A stretch of DNA of 26,658 bases from Mesostigma viride (Eukaryota > Streptophyta > Mesostigmatophyceae > Mesostigmatales > Mesostigmataceae): positions 489,093 to 515,750 of the forward strand of contig RPFO01000082.1 of assembly GCA_009746045.1 (NCBI GenBank), read 5' to 3'. Shown here piece by piece: positions 18,563-26,658 of this stretch. A model generated the notes under the pieces. It worked only from the letters and a program-made list of their open reading frames with translations. It ran no database searches and had not been told where the DNA came from. Numbering within the stretch: the first letter of the stretch is position 1; the number at the start of each line of letters is the position of its first letter. The position numbers were made by a program, and so were the translations under genes.

Positions 18563-18797
18563 TTTTGCTTTTCCCTACTCGCATTGGCCCTTCTCATGGT
18601 GTTCTCGGCCCACCCATCAATCCAGAAGCACTCCGGTGCTCCGTGTTTCTGTTCCCCGTCCATAAGTCTCATCCACAGCGTAGGCTTCTCATAAGGCTCT
18701 TGGCTCTGCGCATTCGCTTCCACCCCTTCAGACTGAGCAGCAAGTTTAGCTGCAGGACCGAAGCCCACCGCAGCGTTCGCCCGCACCACTTCATTAC
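18563..18797 (-). CDS. Unknown protein, penultimate exon candidate
   Basis: The acceptor ...ttacgcgcag (AG 18799-18798) joins cleanly to the donor at 18913/18912 (phase 1; G+GT restores Gly), removing a 115 nt intron. The frame gives NEVVRANAAVGFGPAAKLAA, then PYEKPTLWMRLMDGEQKHG and FWIDGWAENTMRRANAS. A possible donor AAAA|GTATAT is at 18563/18562, but the resulting phase (2) does not fit the exon starting at 18544. Read without splicing, the frame stops at 18540-18538. A frameshift, a mis-assigned splice site or an alternative ending would all explain this. Confidence 0.45.
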
Positions 18798-18912
18798 CTG
18801 CGCGTAACCAATCGGCACATCAACGACGGGCTAAAGTCAACGTAGATAGATTGCAAACGAATAAAAAAAAAATTCAGGATACATGCCACGACCAAAACAG
18901 CGATTTCCTCAC

Positions 18913-21329
18913 CCTTTGTTATTCCTTTCTGAGCTCGAGTAGCAGCTGTCTTGGGTCGAGACGAGCCGGAAGCCTTGGAGGGCGCGGCAGGCTTCTTCCT
19001 CCCCTCAGACGTCGCTCTGCGAGTTGACCCTCCTGCCCCTCCACCCCTTGCCCTTCCATCACCCCTTCGCCTCCCTCCATCTTCCTCCTCCTCGTCGTCA
19101 TCCCCCTCCTCGTCGTCCTCGTCGTCATCCCCCTCCTCCTCCTCCTCCCCTCCTCCTCCTCCTCCTCCTCCTCCTCCTCCTCCTCCTCCTCCTCTCTCTC
19201 TCCTCTCTCTCATCTCATCATCATCATCACTCTCGTCCCCCTCCTCCCCCTCGTCCCCCTCCTCCCCCTCCTCCCCCTCCTCCTCCTCCTCCTCGGAGGA
19301 GGATGATGATGACTCGACTGGCTGCCTTCGAAGCTCTTTCTTGGGATACTTTGAAACGCGCGTAGGCGCGGAAGGAGCGACAGGCCGGGCAGAAGCGCCA
19401 GGGTCAGCTTCATCTTCGTCGTCCGAGATTTGAACAACTGCCTTTCGAAGCTTTTTGGAAGGGTGTGACTCCGGCTGCGGCTGGACAGACGGCCGCTGCC
19501 CACCCTTCCCTTTGTCCCGCGTCTTCTGCGGTGACGACTTCTCTCCCCCCTTAGACGTCTTCTGCGGGACGACTTCTCTCCCCCCTTAGACGTCTTCTGC
19601 GGGACGACTTCTCTCCCCCCTTAGACGTCTTCTGCGGTGACGACTTCTCTCCCCCCGTAGACGTCGCTCTGCGAGTCGACCCTCCTTCCTTTCCACCCTG
19701 TCCCTCGCCTCCCTCGTCCCCATCCGAATCTCCTTCCGCGTCATCCTCAGCCTTCCTCTTCTTCGCCAATGACGTCCACGAGACGTCAGGCATCTTCCCC
19801 ATCCGAACCAGTAAGTCTTCGAAGCCATCCAATGACTTCTTTCCGCCAAAAACGACCACGATGGGACGCAACTCCTCGAAAAACTGCGTCGCTAGCTCGA
19901 TAAGCTTCCTGTGGTAACCGGAATTGCGTTCGACAGTTGTCTTTTTTGGAGGAACCATAAAGAGGTCATGGTCACCCCACCAGAAGTCCTTGAAGGACGT
20001 CCACTTGCGGCCGAACTCACCATCCAAATTCAGGATTCTACAGCACGGTAATGGCGTCAGGCCATCGTCTTGCCTCGCGAAAGTGGATGGGAAGCCCTCA
20101 CCGTCGCCCACCGCCACCTCCGCCGCCACCCTCCTCACAAATGCCTTCTTCTTGTCAGGGCCGCCTTTAGGGAGACTATGAGAAGAATACCAGACGGTCA
20201 TCTGATCCCAGGAAATGCTGCGCCAGTTATACTCAATCGGCTCAGCACTTTTCTCTTCCACCTTCTCCCCCCCTTTCCCTGCAACTTTCTCCTTCGCCTC
20301 AACCACCGCCTCCTTCTTCCCTTCCCCTCCTTCCATCTTTTTTTGATAGTGAAGATACAAGTCCTTATCCAGAAGGCCCTGCGAACCCTTCATGAAGACG
20401 TTCGGAGCGGTTTTGTCGAGGAGATCCACTAGATCGATGGTGCCAGCCATCAGATCCTTTCTCGGAATCCTTAGGTGATTGGCAAGACCTTCGGACTTTA
20501 AGAGGTAGGCGACATTGCGCGTGATGATGACGGCCTTCTCCCAAAATGCAAAGAATCGATCGACGATGTCCTTGTTCCTTGGCATCCGGCTAAGTAGTCG
20601 TAAGCCGAACACCTCTTCAAATAAGCGAGAAGCCTTGTACTCCAGATCAGCCCCCCCCCTACATTCGCCATCCAAGTCGGGCTTTTCCTGAAACTTAATA
20701 AGGATGAATTGGCGAACGCACTCAAGTACGTCCTTGGCCAACTCCACCAACTTTGACAGCTTTTCGGGCCCAACCTCCCCACTCATGATGCATTCACACA
20801 CAGCGTCCATCATCGGAAACGACGCCAGGTTCCTAACAGACGTCCAGGACACCTTTTGCCCCTTCTTGGTGCCCTCGGCGTTAGCGAACCGGCATCTGAG
20901 AGTCATAGTCTCCTCAGAAGCTGGTGTGACTGAATTCTCATCATCCGGCCTGGCCTTTGTGAGGCGCAGGAAGGTGTTCGCCAGAACTCGATTGTAATTT
21001 GAAATTTGGGAAGGTTGGGCCTTGTTTTTTTTCCGCTCGCCTTCTTCCTCCCTCAACTCCCCCTTATCCTCCTTACTCCCCTCCAAACTCCCTTCCCTCC
21101 CGACTGATTGTTTGGTGGCCGGCAGGATGTACGTCAGCAGGTTCGTGTAATGGCCATCGGGAATAAAATGCCCTTTGCCCTGCTTCACGACGCCGTGCAA
21201 GTACAGCCTGTTGTAATTCCAAACATCCAGAAGCGCCTGCCCAAGCGTCCGATCCGCTACCGCCTGATCTTCGGCATTGGCGCCCTTGGAGATTTCGAAT
21301 AGGCGATCCAGCTTCTTCTTCCCTTCCTC
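18913..21329 (-). CDS. Unknown protein, large exon, interrupted by a frameshift inside a 12-codon repeat
   Basis: The acceptor cgtgacag (AG 21331-21330) opens EEGKKKLDRLFEISKGANAE; the donor is at 18913/18912. About 560 residues run open, including WNYNRLYLHGVVKQGKG, SWTSVRNLASFPMMDAVCEC, FGLRLLSRMPRNKDIVDRFF, NVAYLLKSEGLANHLRIPRK and FKDFWWGDHDLFMVPPKK. Then comes a basic low-complexity tail with GGSTRRATS. The tail enters four copies of GGEKSSPQKTSK (19522-19663); two copies are one base short, shifting the frame to a TAA at 19553-19551. Beyond the repeat the original frame is open again (KAVVQISDDEDEADPGASA, an acidic/Gly run, a second GGSTRRATS, KPAAPSKASGSSRPKTAATR), showing that the exon was once continuous. 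No family recognised; a nuclear or chromatin protein would suit the charged tail. Confidence 0.6.
19076..19300 (-). repeat. Trinucleotide-rich low-complexity segment (Glu/Asp/Gly coding)
   Basis: Dense TCC/TCG/CCT repeats on the + strand. In the gene's frame they encode an acidic and glycine tract of the large exon (EEEEEGEEGEEGDEGEEGDE, then a run of Gly, then more Glu/Asp). Length polymorphism is likely. Confidence 0.85.
19522..19663 (-). repeat. 36 bp coding minisatellite, four units, two with a 1 bp deletion
   Basis: Units at 19522-19557 (36), 19558-19592 (35), 19593-19627 (35) and 19628-19663 (36). The full unit encodes 12 residues, GGEKSSPQKTSK. The two 35 bp units lack the same base (TGCGGGACG instead of TGCGGTGACG on the + strand), so one deletion was probably copied by unit duplication. 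Confidence 0.92.
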
Positions 21330-21661
21330 CTGTCACGAACAGAGGAACGAAAAATTGACACACAAGAACAATTCAAGGGTCGACTTGCAGCGTGACGTTA
21401 TGAACGCACGGGAGCGCGAAAAATGGTCTTCAGCGCCGAAATCGGTAAGTTAGGGTCACTCTGCGAAACCACCCCAGAAATATGTCGGGATGAGAGTTTG
21501 ACTGCCAATGTCGTTTCTGTGTGCGACTTCCCGCATTTATAATGCATGATAAAGGAAGACTTTTGACATGGTCACTCCACAGTGCGACCCTTACTCGACA
21601 TAACACGACGAAGTGGTGGAACTGCAGCGTCACCATTGCCATAGATAGAACTACCACTTAC
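21330..21661 (-). other. Intron with consensus splice sites (332 nt)
   Basis: Donor ATATCT|GTAAGT (21662/21661) and acceptor TTCGTGACAG|GAG (21330/21329), phase 0 on both sides. It links the exon ending WDECKKFPEIS to EEGKKKLDRLFE. Confidence 0.7.
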
Positions 21662-22275
21662 AGATATTTCCGGGAACTTTTTACACTCGTCCCAATTTGG
21701 AAGAAGGTCGGCCCCCCGAAGCAGAATGACGTTCGTTCCCCCGTACCCGACATGGAATTGTTCCATGAGGGATGAGAAAAGTTTAGCCGCCGCGGCACTG
21801 TCCTTCGCGTTCTCAGACGCTGCCCCCCCTTCACACATTAGTTTCTTAACATGTGTCACACCGGGCGTCCATTCTCCCTCCACTTGCTTGAAAGACTTTA
21901 AACCCTTGAAATAGTGGTTTCCGTCGACCACCGCATATCGAAGAACGAGATATTCGCCATCGGGATGTTCCTCGTGAAATCTTGGGTCGAATGCCTTTAA
22001 GGAGGCCTGGCTTATTAGGCTGAAGACCTCCCTTGGTTGAAAATCAAAGGGCAGAACGTCGTCTTGTTCCCCGACTCGTGCATAGGTCCGGAACTCAACA
22101 CCTCTCTTGAGGAAAGAAGCGGTGGACTTGGTTCCAAGATACTTCTCAATCTCCTTGTCGGACAAGGGGCGAAAGTAACGCGAGCCCACGAACTCCGCGT
22201 CAGTCCTAGCGCCATGTACGGAAGATGATGTGTGGGCTCTGCCCCACTGGCAGCCACCCGTTGCAAGAGCAGTTC
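21662..22275 (-). CDS. Unknown protein, exon with a VVDGNH motif
   Basis: The 3' end is firm (perfect GTAAGT donor at 21661). The 5' end is less so: the acceptor could be gtcggtag at 22276, as used here, or cgctag near 22220. The core reads AEFVGSRYFRPLSDKEIEKY, FDFQPREVFSLISQA, FHEEHPDGEYLVLRYAVVDG, NHYFKGLKSFKQVEGEW and FHVGYGGTNVILLRGADLL. The VVDGNH.....L segment (21899-21937) after a predicted strand resembles the DG(H/N)xR..A motif of ParB/sulfiredoxin-fold proteins, but the usual Arg is Tyr here, so this is only a hint. An upstream link to the exon at 23397-24020 across a 1.1 kb intron is possible; CCG/TGA to G|ACT would be in phase. Otherwise this may begin a separate gene. Confidence 0.55.
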
Positions 22276-23396
22276 CTACCGACCTTTATGACATAACGCT
22301 TAACAAGATTTTGTTATTCACAAATAAAATTGAGAATACATTTTAGCCAAAACCAATGTTCATCAACAAGAAAGACTGGCTAATTCCAGCCCCTGGCCTG
22401 CCTAGCTTCGAGCAAACAAGTCCGGCATGTCCAATACCATGAACATCCGCTACCCGCTCTCCTTACGGAAGTTGGCCTTGTCCGGATGTATGCCAACACC
22501 CAGCCAACCGCTCTCACCCTAAGCTACCGACAGTGCCCAGGCGAATCTACCATACTGGCAGTCCCTGCGACGACTGTCCTCGAGACAAATCCAAAAAGGC
22601 TTAACTTGTATGCCTATCTCGCCTCGACCCATGAAAACAATCTCGCAACCATCACGGAGGTTGCGGCCGGGTTGTTCTACTAGTTAATCACATGAAGACA
22701 ACTGCGTCGTTGTGAAGTGAAAACTGAACGAACAACGACCACAATGGCCGACTGTTCATCCTTTTAACCTGCGCAAGCTAACCTTTCCAACGTGACATCA
22801 GCCAGTGACGACCAAAATACGCTGAACAAGGTGCCGCAAATCTAGCATGCGCTTTTTAACGTTAGATCAGGTGCTTGCCTGACACAAACCAAATCTCATG
22901 AACAAATCTGTCCAAGCACAAGCTAAACAACTTGTAGATATTTTGCAACACTAAAAAGCGCTGCCGCAATCAGAAATTAACCAGGCGAAATTGCCGGCCA
23001 TCTCAGGCACCGCTGCTCAAAGCGTGCTGACCGTTCGCGACGTTTCACGTGTAGCCCTGGTCGTTCTCCACAAAGTCTGGTGCCCCTCGTTGTAGTCCTG
23101 GCAGAGCACGTGATCACTGGCCCGGCAGCCAGCCCAACATGCCTGGCCTGCCTTAGTGGCGCGCGCCAGCGCCTGGACTGCCCTGGTGACGACCGGTAGC
23201 CCAAATCCCCCCCAGCCCACTGCCGCAAATGCGAACGCACTCGCACTTGGACAAATTCAGAAGATCCGCCGACGATTCAGTGGACGCGTGATTACAACTG
23301 AGATCCGCGGCGTCAGTACCGGGCCGCGGTATAGCAACCCGCACAAGGCTGCGGACGTCAGAATTACGCTAAAATCTGAATTGCGGACGTGATAGA
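22276..23396 (-). other. Long intron or intergenic gap
   Basis: About 1.1 kb with only short unrelated frames on both strands. It lies between two exon-like regions on the minus strand. Whether it is one intron or the boundary between two related genes cannot be settled from sequence alone. Confidence 0.4.
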
Positions 23397-24020
23397 TCAC
23401 GGACGCGACACATGGCATTTTTTCAGCCAATCCCGGTAAGGGCCAGAGGACGTGATGTGTTTGGCGAAGAGGCTTGGCTTTGTTTCCGCAAGCGCTTGAA
23501 AGGCGAACTGCCACACAGGGATGCACACCTTGAAATGCAAACTGTTTGTCTTTGCATTCAGCAAGATGCGCCCGTTCTCCCTGAACACCTCATCGCTTAG
23601 CAACCGCTGCCTCATGTTGTCAGGCAAAATCAGCCCGTTGACGGTGTGAATGCGCATGCTATTGCAACCGGTATCGATGAAGTCACTCGGTCGAATCCAA
23701 CGGGATTCCCGCAGAGCATTCGCGTCCCGAATGGCTTTGTCCCTGATCTCCTTCTCGGAGTCCACGGTCGTTGCCATCTTCCACTCTTTGATAATCGGCT
23801 CCTTGTCAACCTTTCCACTACTCGTCATGATCCCCTCCTTGAAGAGCTTTGAAAGTGCTTTTAGAAGCTCAAGAAAAGGGGAGAAGGTAGGCCACTTTAA
23901 TATGTCCGACGCCGGCGCCTTGCCCCTGGCTTCGACGTAGTTAAGCATCTCCTTGACGAGTGCAAAAACGGCATCATTGCCGGCCAACCTTCCGTCACCG
24001 TCTCCTTCCCCCTCGGCACC
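23397..24020 (-). CDS. Unknown protein, exon after the duplicated intron
   Basis: It starts at ...ttcgttcag|GGTGCCGAGG (AG 24022-24021). The frame gives GAEGEGDGDGRLAGNDAVFA, LVKEMLNYVEARGKAPASDI, KWPTFSPFLELLKALSKLF, SRWIRPSDFIDTGCNSMRIH, TVNGLILPDNMRQRLLSDEV and SLFAKHITSSGPYRDWLKKC, then TGA at 23399-23397. It either ends here or splices near CGTCC|GTGATC at the stop. The mix of helices and conserved-looking aromatic residues suggests a folded domain. Not recognised. Confidence 0.55.
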   Translation of the reverse strand, partial: GAEGEGDGDGRLAGNDAVFALVKEMLNYVEARGKAPASDILKWPTFSPFLELLKALSKLFKEGIMTSSGKVDKEPIIKEWKMATTVDSEKEIRDKAIRDANALRESRWIRPSDFIDTGCNSMRIHTVNGLILPDNMRQRLLSDEVFRENGRILLNAKTNSLHFKVCIPVWQFAFQALAETKPSLFAKHITSSGPYRDWLKKCHVSRP

Positions 24021-24189
24021 CTGAACGAAGGCATTGACGAACATGAGACAAGAAAACAATAAATACTTTAACGTATGCATATAGTCCGCGAGCATAGGAA
24101 AATCTCAGAGTAGGGTGCAAAGAACACAGAAGGTAAAAAGGGTCACTCCACGGAGCTACCCCTCTGAATCTAAATCACCAAAAACGCAC
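24021..24189 (-). other. Intron, second copy of a duplicated unit (169 nt)
   Basis: Donor GCG|GTGCGT at 24189, acceptor TTCGTTCAG at 24021. Closely similar throughout to the intron at 24253-24423 (shared GAGGGGTAGCTC, GTGGAGTGA, TTTTTACCTTCT, TTTGCACCCTA, ACGTTAAA.TATTTATTGTTTT). Confidence 0.75.
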
Positions 24190-24252
24190 CGCTTCCTTTT
24201 CTCCCGCCTTCTTCCCCTTCTTTCCTTTTCCGCCTTTCTCCCCCTCGCCACC
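24190..24252 (-). CDS. Duplicated 63 nt lysine/glycine-rich mini-exon
   Basis: It encodes GGEGEKGGKGKKGKKAGEKE + A, in phase 0 on both sides, between two near-copy introns. It repeats the last 19-20 codons of the preceding exon (GGEKGGKGKKGKKAGEKEE). The exon-plus-intron unit of about 232-234 bp was therefore duplicated in tandem with splice sites and frame preserved, lengthening the basic linker. Confidence 0.7.
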
Positions 24253-24423
24253 CTGGAGGAAGACATTGACGAAGATGAGACAGGAAAACAATAAATAGTT
24301 TAACGTTTGCAAATAGTCGGCGTGCAGACAAAAAATACCGAATAGGGTGCAAAGCACGGAGAAGGTAAAAAGGTTCACTCCACAGAGCTACCCCTCTAAA
24401 TCTAAATTCCGCAAAAAACGCAC
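24253..24423 (-). other. Intron, first copy of the duplicated unit (171 nt)
   Basis: Donor GAG|GTGCGT at 24423, acceptor GTCTTCCTCCAG at 24253. Confidence 0.75.
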
Positions 24424-24948
24424 CTCTTCCTTTTCTCCCGCCTTCTTCCCCTTCTTTCCCTTCCCGCCCTTCTCCCCCCCGGCCGCGTCATCCTCCCCCT
24501 TATCCTTCCCCTTCTCCTTTTTATCCGCATCCCTCTTCTTTTTGGACGCTTTTGCCTGACCCTCAAGCAGCTTCGCCCGTTCACGATCCCTTCTCTTGAG
24601 ATCCCACTTCATGAACTTGATGACCTTGTCCACCTTCGCCTCCGTGTACTCCTTTGGTTTCCACTTGAACTTTTCGGTGCCCTTGGACTTGACTTGGTTG
24701 ACGAAATCAAAGGCCAGGTCACCGTTGAAGGTGTCAGATTGCATTGCGAAATCGGCCGCCGCCTCAACGCGTAGTTGGGTTAGATACTTGCGAAACTCCC
24801 CGGCACCCATCGTAACATCCTTAGGGGGCTTGCCTAGGATGAGGTCGCCAATATCACAGATAGTCTGCACCTTATTCTTTCTCGCAATAAGCTTCATGAG
24901 ATCCTGATGAGCTGCTTCGAGTGTCGTCGTCGCCTTTTTTTTAGCCTG
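24424..24948 (-). CDS. Unknown protein, exon with basic C-terminal linker
   Basis: It opens at ATACCTTCCAG|CAGGCT (AG 24950-24949), phase 0, with QAKKKATTTLEAAHQDLMKL and IARKNKVQTICDIGDLILGK. It continues through EFRKYLTQLRVEAAADFAMQ, DTFNGDLAFDFVNQVKSKG and FMKWDLKRRDRERAKLLEGQ into a Lys/Gly/Glu-rich segment (KASKKKRDADKKEKGKDKGE...). Apparently the earliest exon visible; the 5' exon and promoter must lie beyond 24950, perhaps outside the window. Charged coiled-coil-like helices and the basic linker suggest a nucleic-acid or chromatin partner, which is inference only. Confidence 0.55.
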
Positions 24949-25042
24949 CTGGAAGGTATACCAACAACACACAACATACACATGAAGCGAAATGTATTAA
25001 GAAGAGTAATCTGAACTCTGGCATCCTACACTAGGAACTCGG

Positions 25043-25360
25043 GGGTGATATAAGTGGTAAAAAGTGGTAAAATCTATATCACCCGGTGGTAAAAAGTGGT
25101 AAAAAGTGATAAAAAGTGATAAAAAGTGATAAAAAGTGGTAAAAAAGGGGGAAAACAGGTGGTAAAAGGTGGTAAAACAGGGGGTGGTAAAAGCCTTTAC
25201 CACCTCCATTTTACCACCTGACCGCCATCGTGGTAAAAAAATACCACCAGGTGGTAAAAACGAGGGTGAAAACAGGTGGTAAAAAATTACCACCATGGAG
25301 GTGAAAAAATCGGTGGTAAAAATGGTAAAAAATATGGAGGGAAAAAACGCAGATAGATCT
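25043..25360. repeat. GGTGGTAAAA-type decamer block flanked by 14 bp direct repeats
   Basis: Many copies of (G)GTGGTAAAA, GTGATAAAAA and their reverse complement TTTTACCACC fill this stretch. It opens with a perfect inverted repeat, GGGTGATATA (25043-25052) with TATATCACCC (25075-25084). CACTAGGAACTCGG occurs immediately before it (25029-25042) and after it (25361-25374), as a target-site duplication would. Beyond, 25385-25460 holds a related GGTGAGAAAA variant. No coding content. Confidence 0.75.
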
Positions 25361-25374
25361 CACTAGGAACTCGG

Positions 25375-26220
25375 CTTTGAGAATGGGTGAGAAAACACGT
25401 TTCTCGCCCGGGTGAGATGACCCAAAAAAGGTGAGAAAAGGAGAAAACGTGAGAAAAATCTCAAAAAACAGGACGTGAATCAACAGCACTGGTCAAATCA
25501 GGGCAATCAAAATCGCTTCATTAAAATGATTAAATAATAAATGTTTATAGCCGTCAAGAACCTATCGATTCATACTAGCCATTCAGAGGCTGTTCTGAAA
25601 TTGTAACCATTGATCATTTAATGAATCATCTATACAACACTGTTATGGCTTTATGACACATCCGTCATTGCCTTTCATCTTATACGATGGCAGCTAGTGG
25701 TTAACGAAGCTGGTCGCTTGCTAGGGCATCATGCTGACCGCTCCCATTTCATTCCCGTGGTGCCTGCAAGAATCCAAGCAAGCCGCGACACAATATGCAA
25801 GAGAACAAAAAGATATCAGATCCTTGACATAGACATCACAATTCTACAAGGAAGAGCTCGCCAGCACCTAACGGTCCATGCAGCAAATGTGTAGAATACG
25901 ATTTAAGACCCAACACTCACTCTTATGGCAAAGCAGCCCATACACATGAATCACACCATGCGCCAGATGTCACACGAGCAAGCCACAACGTTGTCGTCGG
26001 ATCAGAAAGCAACAAACGTGAAAACGCTAGCGGCCCAAATCTGAGATTCCGCGGAACAGAGAAAATAAGAAAGCTCAGAAGCTACCAGCAAGGGATCGAA
26101 CATAGGACCTTTGGCATGATGTCGCGGCTGTGTGAGTCTCCTGATCCGAAGGCATCTCACTTAAGTAACGTTTCGAAACAGCCAAACTGCGAAAAACCTC
26201 TTACCGGAGAGTTTTGCCAA
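25375..26220. other. No gene recognised
   Basis: A/T-rich flank with the GGTGAGAAAA variants at its left end and a weak tRNA-like T-arm (minus strand, about 26076-26110). No supported coding sequence. Confidence 0.4.
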
Positions 26221-26350
26221 TATCAAGGAGACAACCAGCGCAGGTCAGAAATCGGGAGAATCCGGACCATGGTAGCTCGAGCCTGCCGTTATCTTGTCCG
26301 CGCTGTCGAGCCGTGCAGGATTATGAATATGAATGGAGATGGAAATGTGT
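26221..26350. repeat. 130 bp dispersed repeat, copy 2
   Basis: Gapless partner of 10617-10746, in the same orientation, nine substitutions. It starts TATCAAGGAGACAACC and ends GGAAATGTGT. No TSD or tail found at either copy. Confidence 0.85.
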
Positions 26351-26658
26351 AGCCTTACATGCGAAATAATGGCCGGCTGACGTGAAGAGCGACTAGATGA
26401 CCTAGACGGTGGGGCCGGAAACAGCTTGCTTGTTTGTGTTTCATCGTGGGCAACGAGTCCAACGACTACTTTCTCTGGGTTGCAAACTGCGGCAAATTGA
26501 ACGCAAACCTCATCATGAAATCTTGACCGTCGAAATGTAACGATCCGACGACTTATGCAGTATGCCGCGTAATTTTTTGCGGGAGAGCCGTTGGGCCGGT
26601 TCCCGACGCGGGCGACCAGTGGTTTGCATTAAGTTAACTTACCTGAAGTTTTCCAACA
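26351..26658. other. No feature recognised
   Basis: Mixed-composition sequence to the window end without an open frame or repeat I can support. Confidence 0.35.

Noticed and set aside
22977-23392. Overlapping open frames in the 1.1 kb gap of the unknown gene
   Set aside because: Competing frames on both strands with no motif; GC-rich chance frames inside a likely intron.
25043-25360. CRISPR-like array
   Set aside because: Units are irregular, occur in both orientations and have no unique spacers of constant length; the genome is eukaryotic.
26040-26170. tRNA gene on the minus strand (GGTCCTATGTTCGATCCC resembles a T-arm/B box)
   Set aside because: The T stem does not pair well, and no A box or acceptor stem could be placed at the right distance; at most a decayed tRNA-derived repeat.

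Overview
This is a eukaryotic nuclear window, most likely from a green-lineage organism, perhaps a repeat-rich streptophyte alga. That rests on the 3' exon of a PLATZ-type zinc-binding factor (a plant family), an anthranilate phosphoribosyltransferase with a plastid-transit-like N-terminus, GT-AG introns, and dense nested retroelements. No species is claimed.

Layout. 1-546 is the end of a PLATZ gene, followed by its 3' UTR. 1142-2932 is a TTAA-flanked piggyBac-type non-autonomous element sitting inside the tail of a 5'-truncated LINE (2934-3739). Two more LINE 3' ends follow. 4137-6116 is a nearly unbroken 2 kb G-rich tract whose tetranucleotide changes from GGGA to GGGC to GGGT. 6300-7860 is a degenerate array of about 190 bp units, interrupted by a TSD-flanked LINE carrying only an ORF1-like domain. 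7970-9180 (minus) is a decayed coding region with a GIY-YIG nuclease motif, split by a 40 bp LINE insertion with a perfect 14 bp TSD. 10236-10588 is another TSD-flanked LINE 3' end.

11420-12670 (minus) is the one complete, confidently named gene, plastid trpD/PAT1. 13207-14119 is a pogo/Tc1-mariner-type MITE with TA duplications. 15857-16559 is the probable 3' LTR of a minus-strand retrotransposon with its polypurine tract. 18266-24948 (minus) holds a multi-exon gene, or two neighbouring genes, of unrecognised family: lysine-rich and acidic low-complexity segments, well-formed globular exons, a tandemly duplicated exon plus intron, and a 12-codon minisatellite in which two units have lost a base. 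The remainder is intron or repeat.

The strongest unusual signals are: (1) a shared CAAC-loop hairpin just before the tails of LINE 3' ends whose tails differ; (2) the piggyBac element nested in a LINE tail; (3) the ORF1-only LINE; (4) the unrecognised minus-strand gene with its exon-intron duplication and repeat-borne frameshift; (5) the three-block G-rich tract. The genes do not form a functional cluster; PLATZ, trpD and the unknown gene look unrelated and are separated by mobile DNA.
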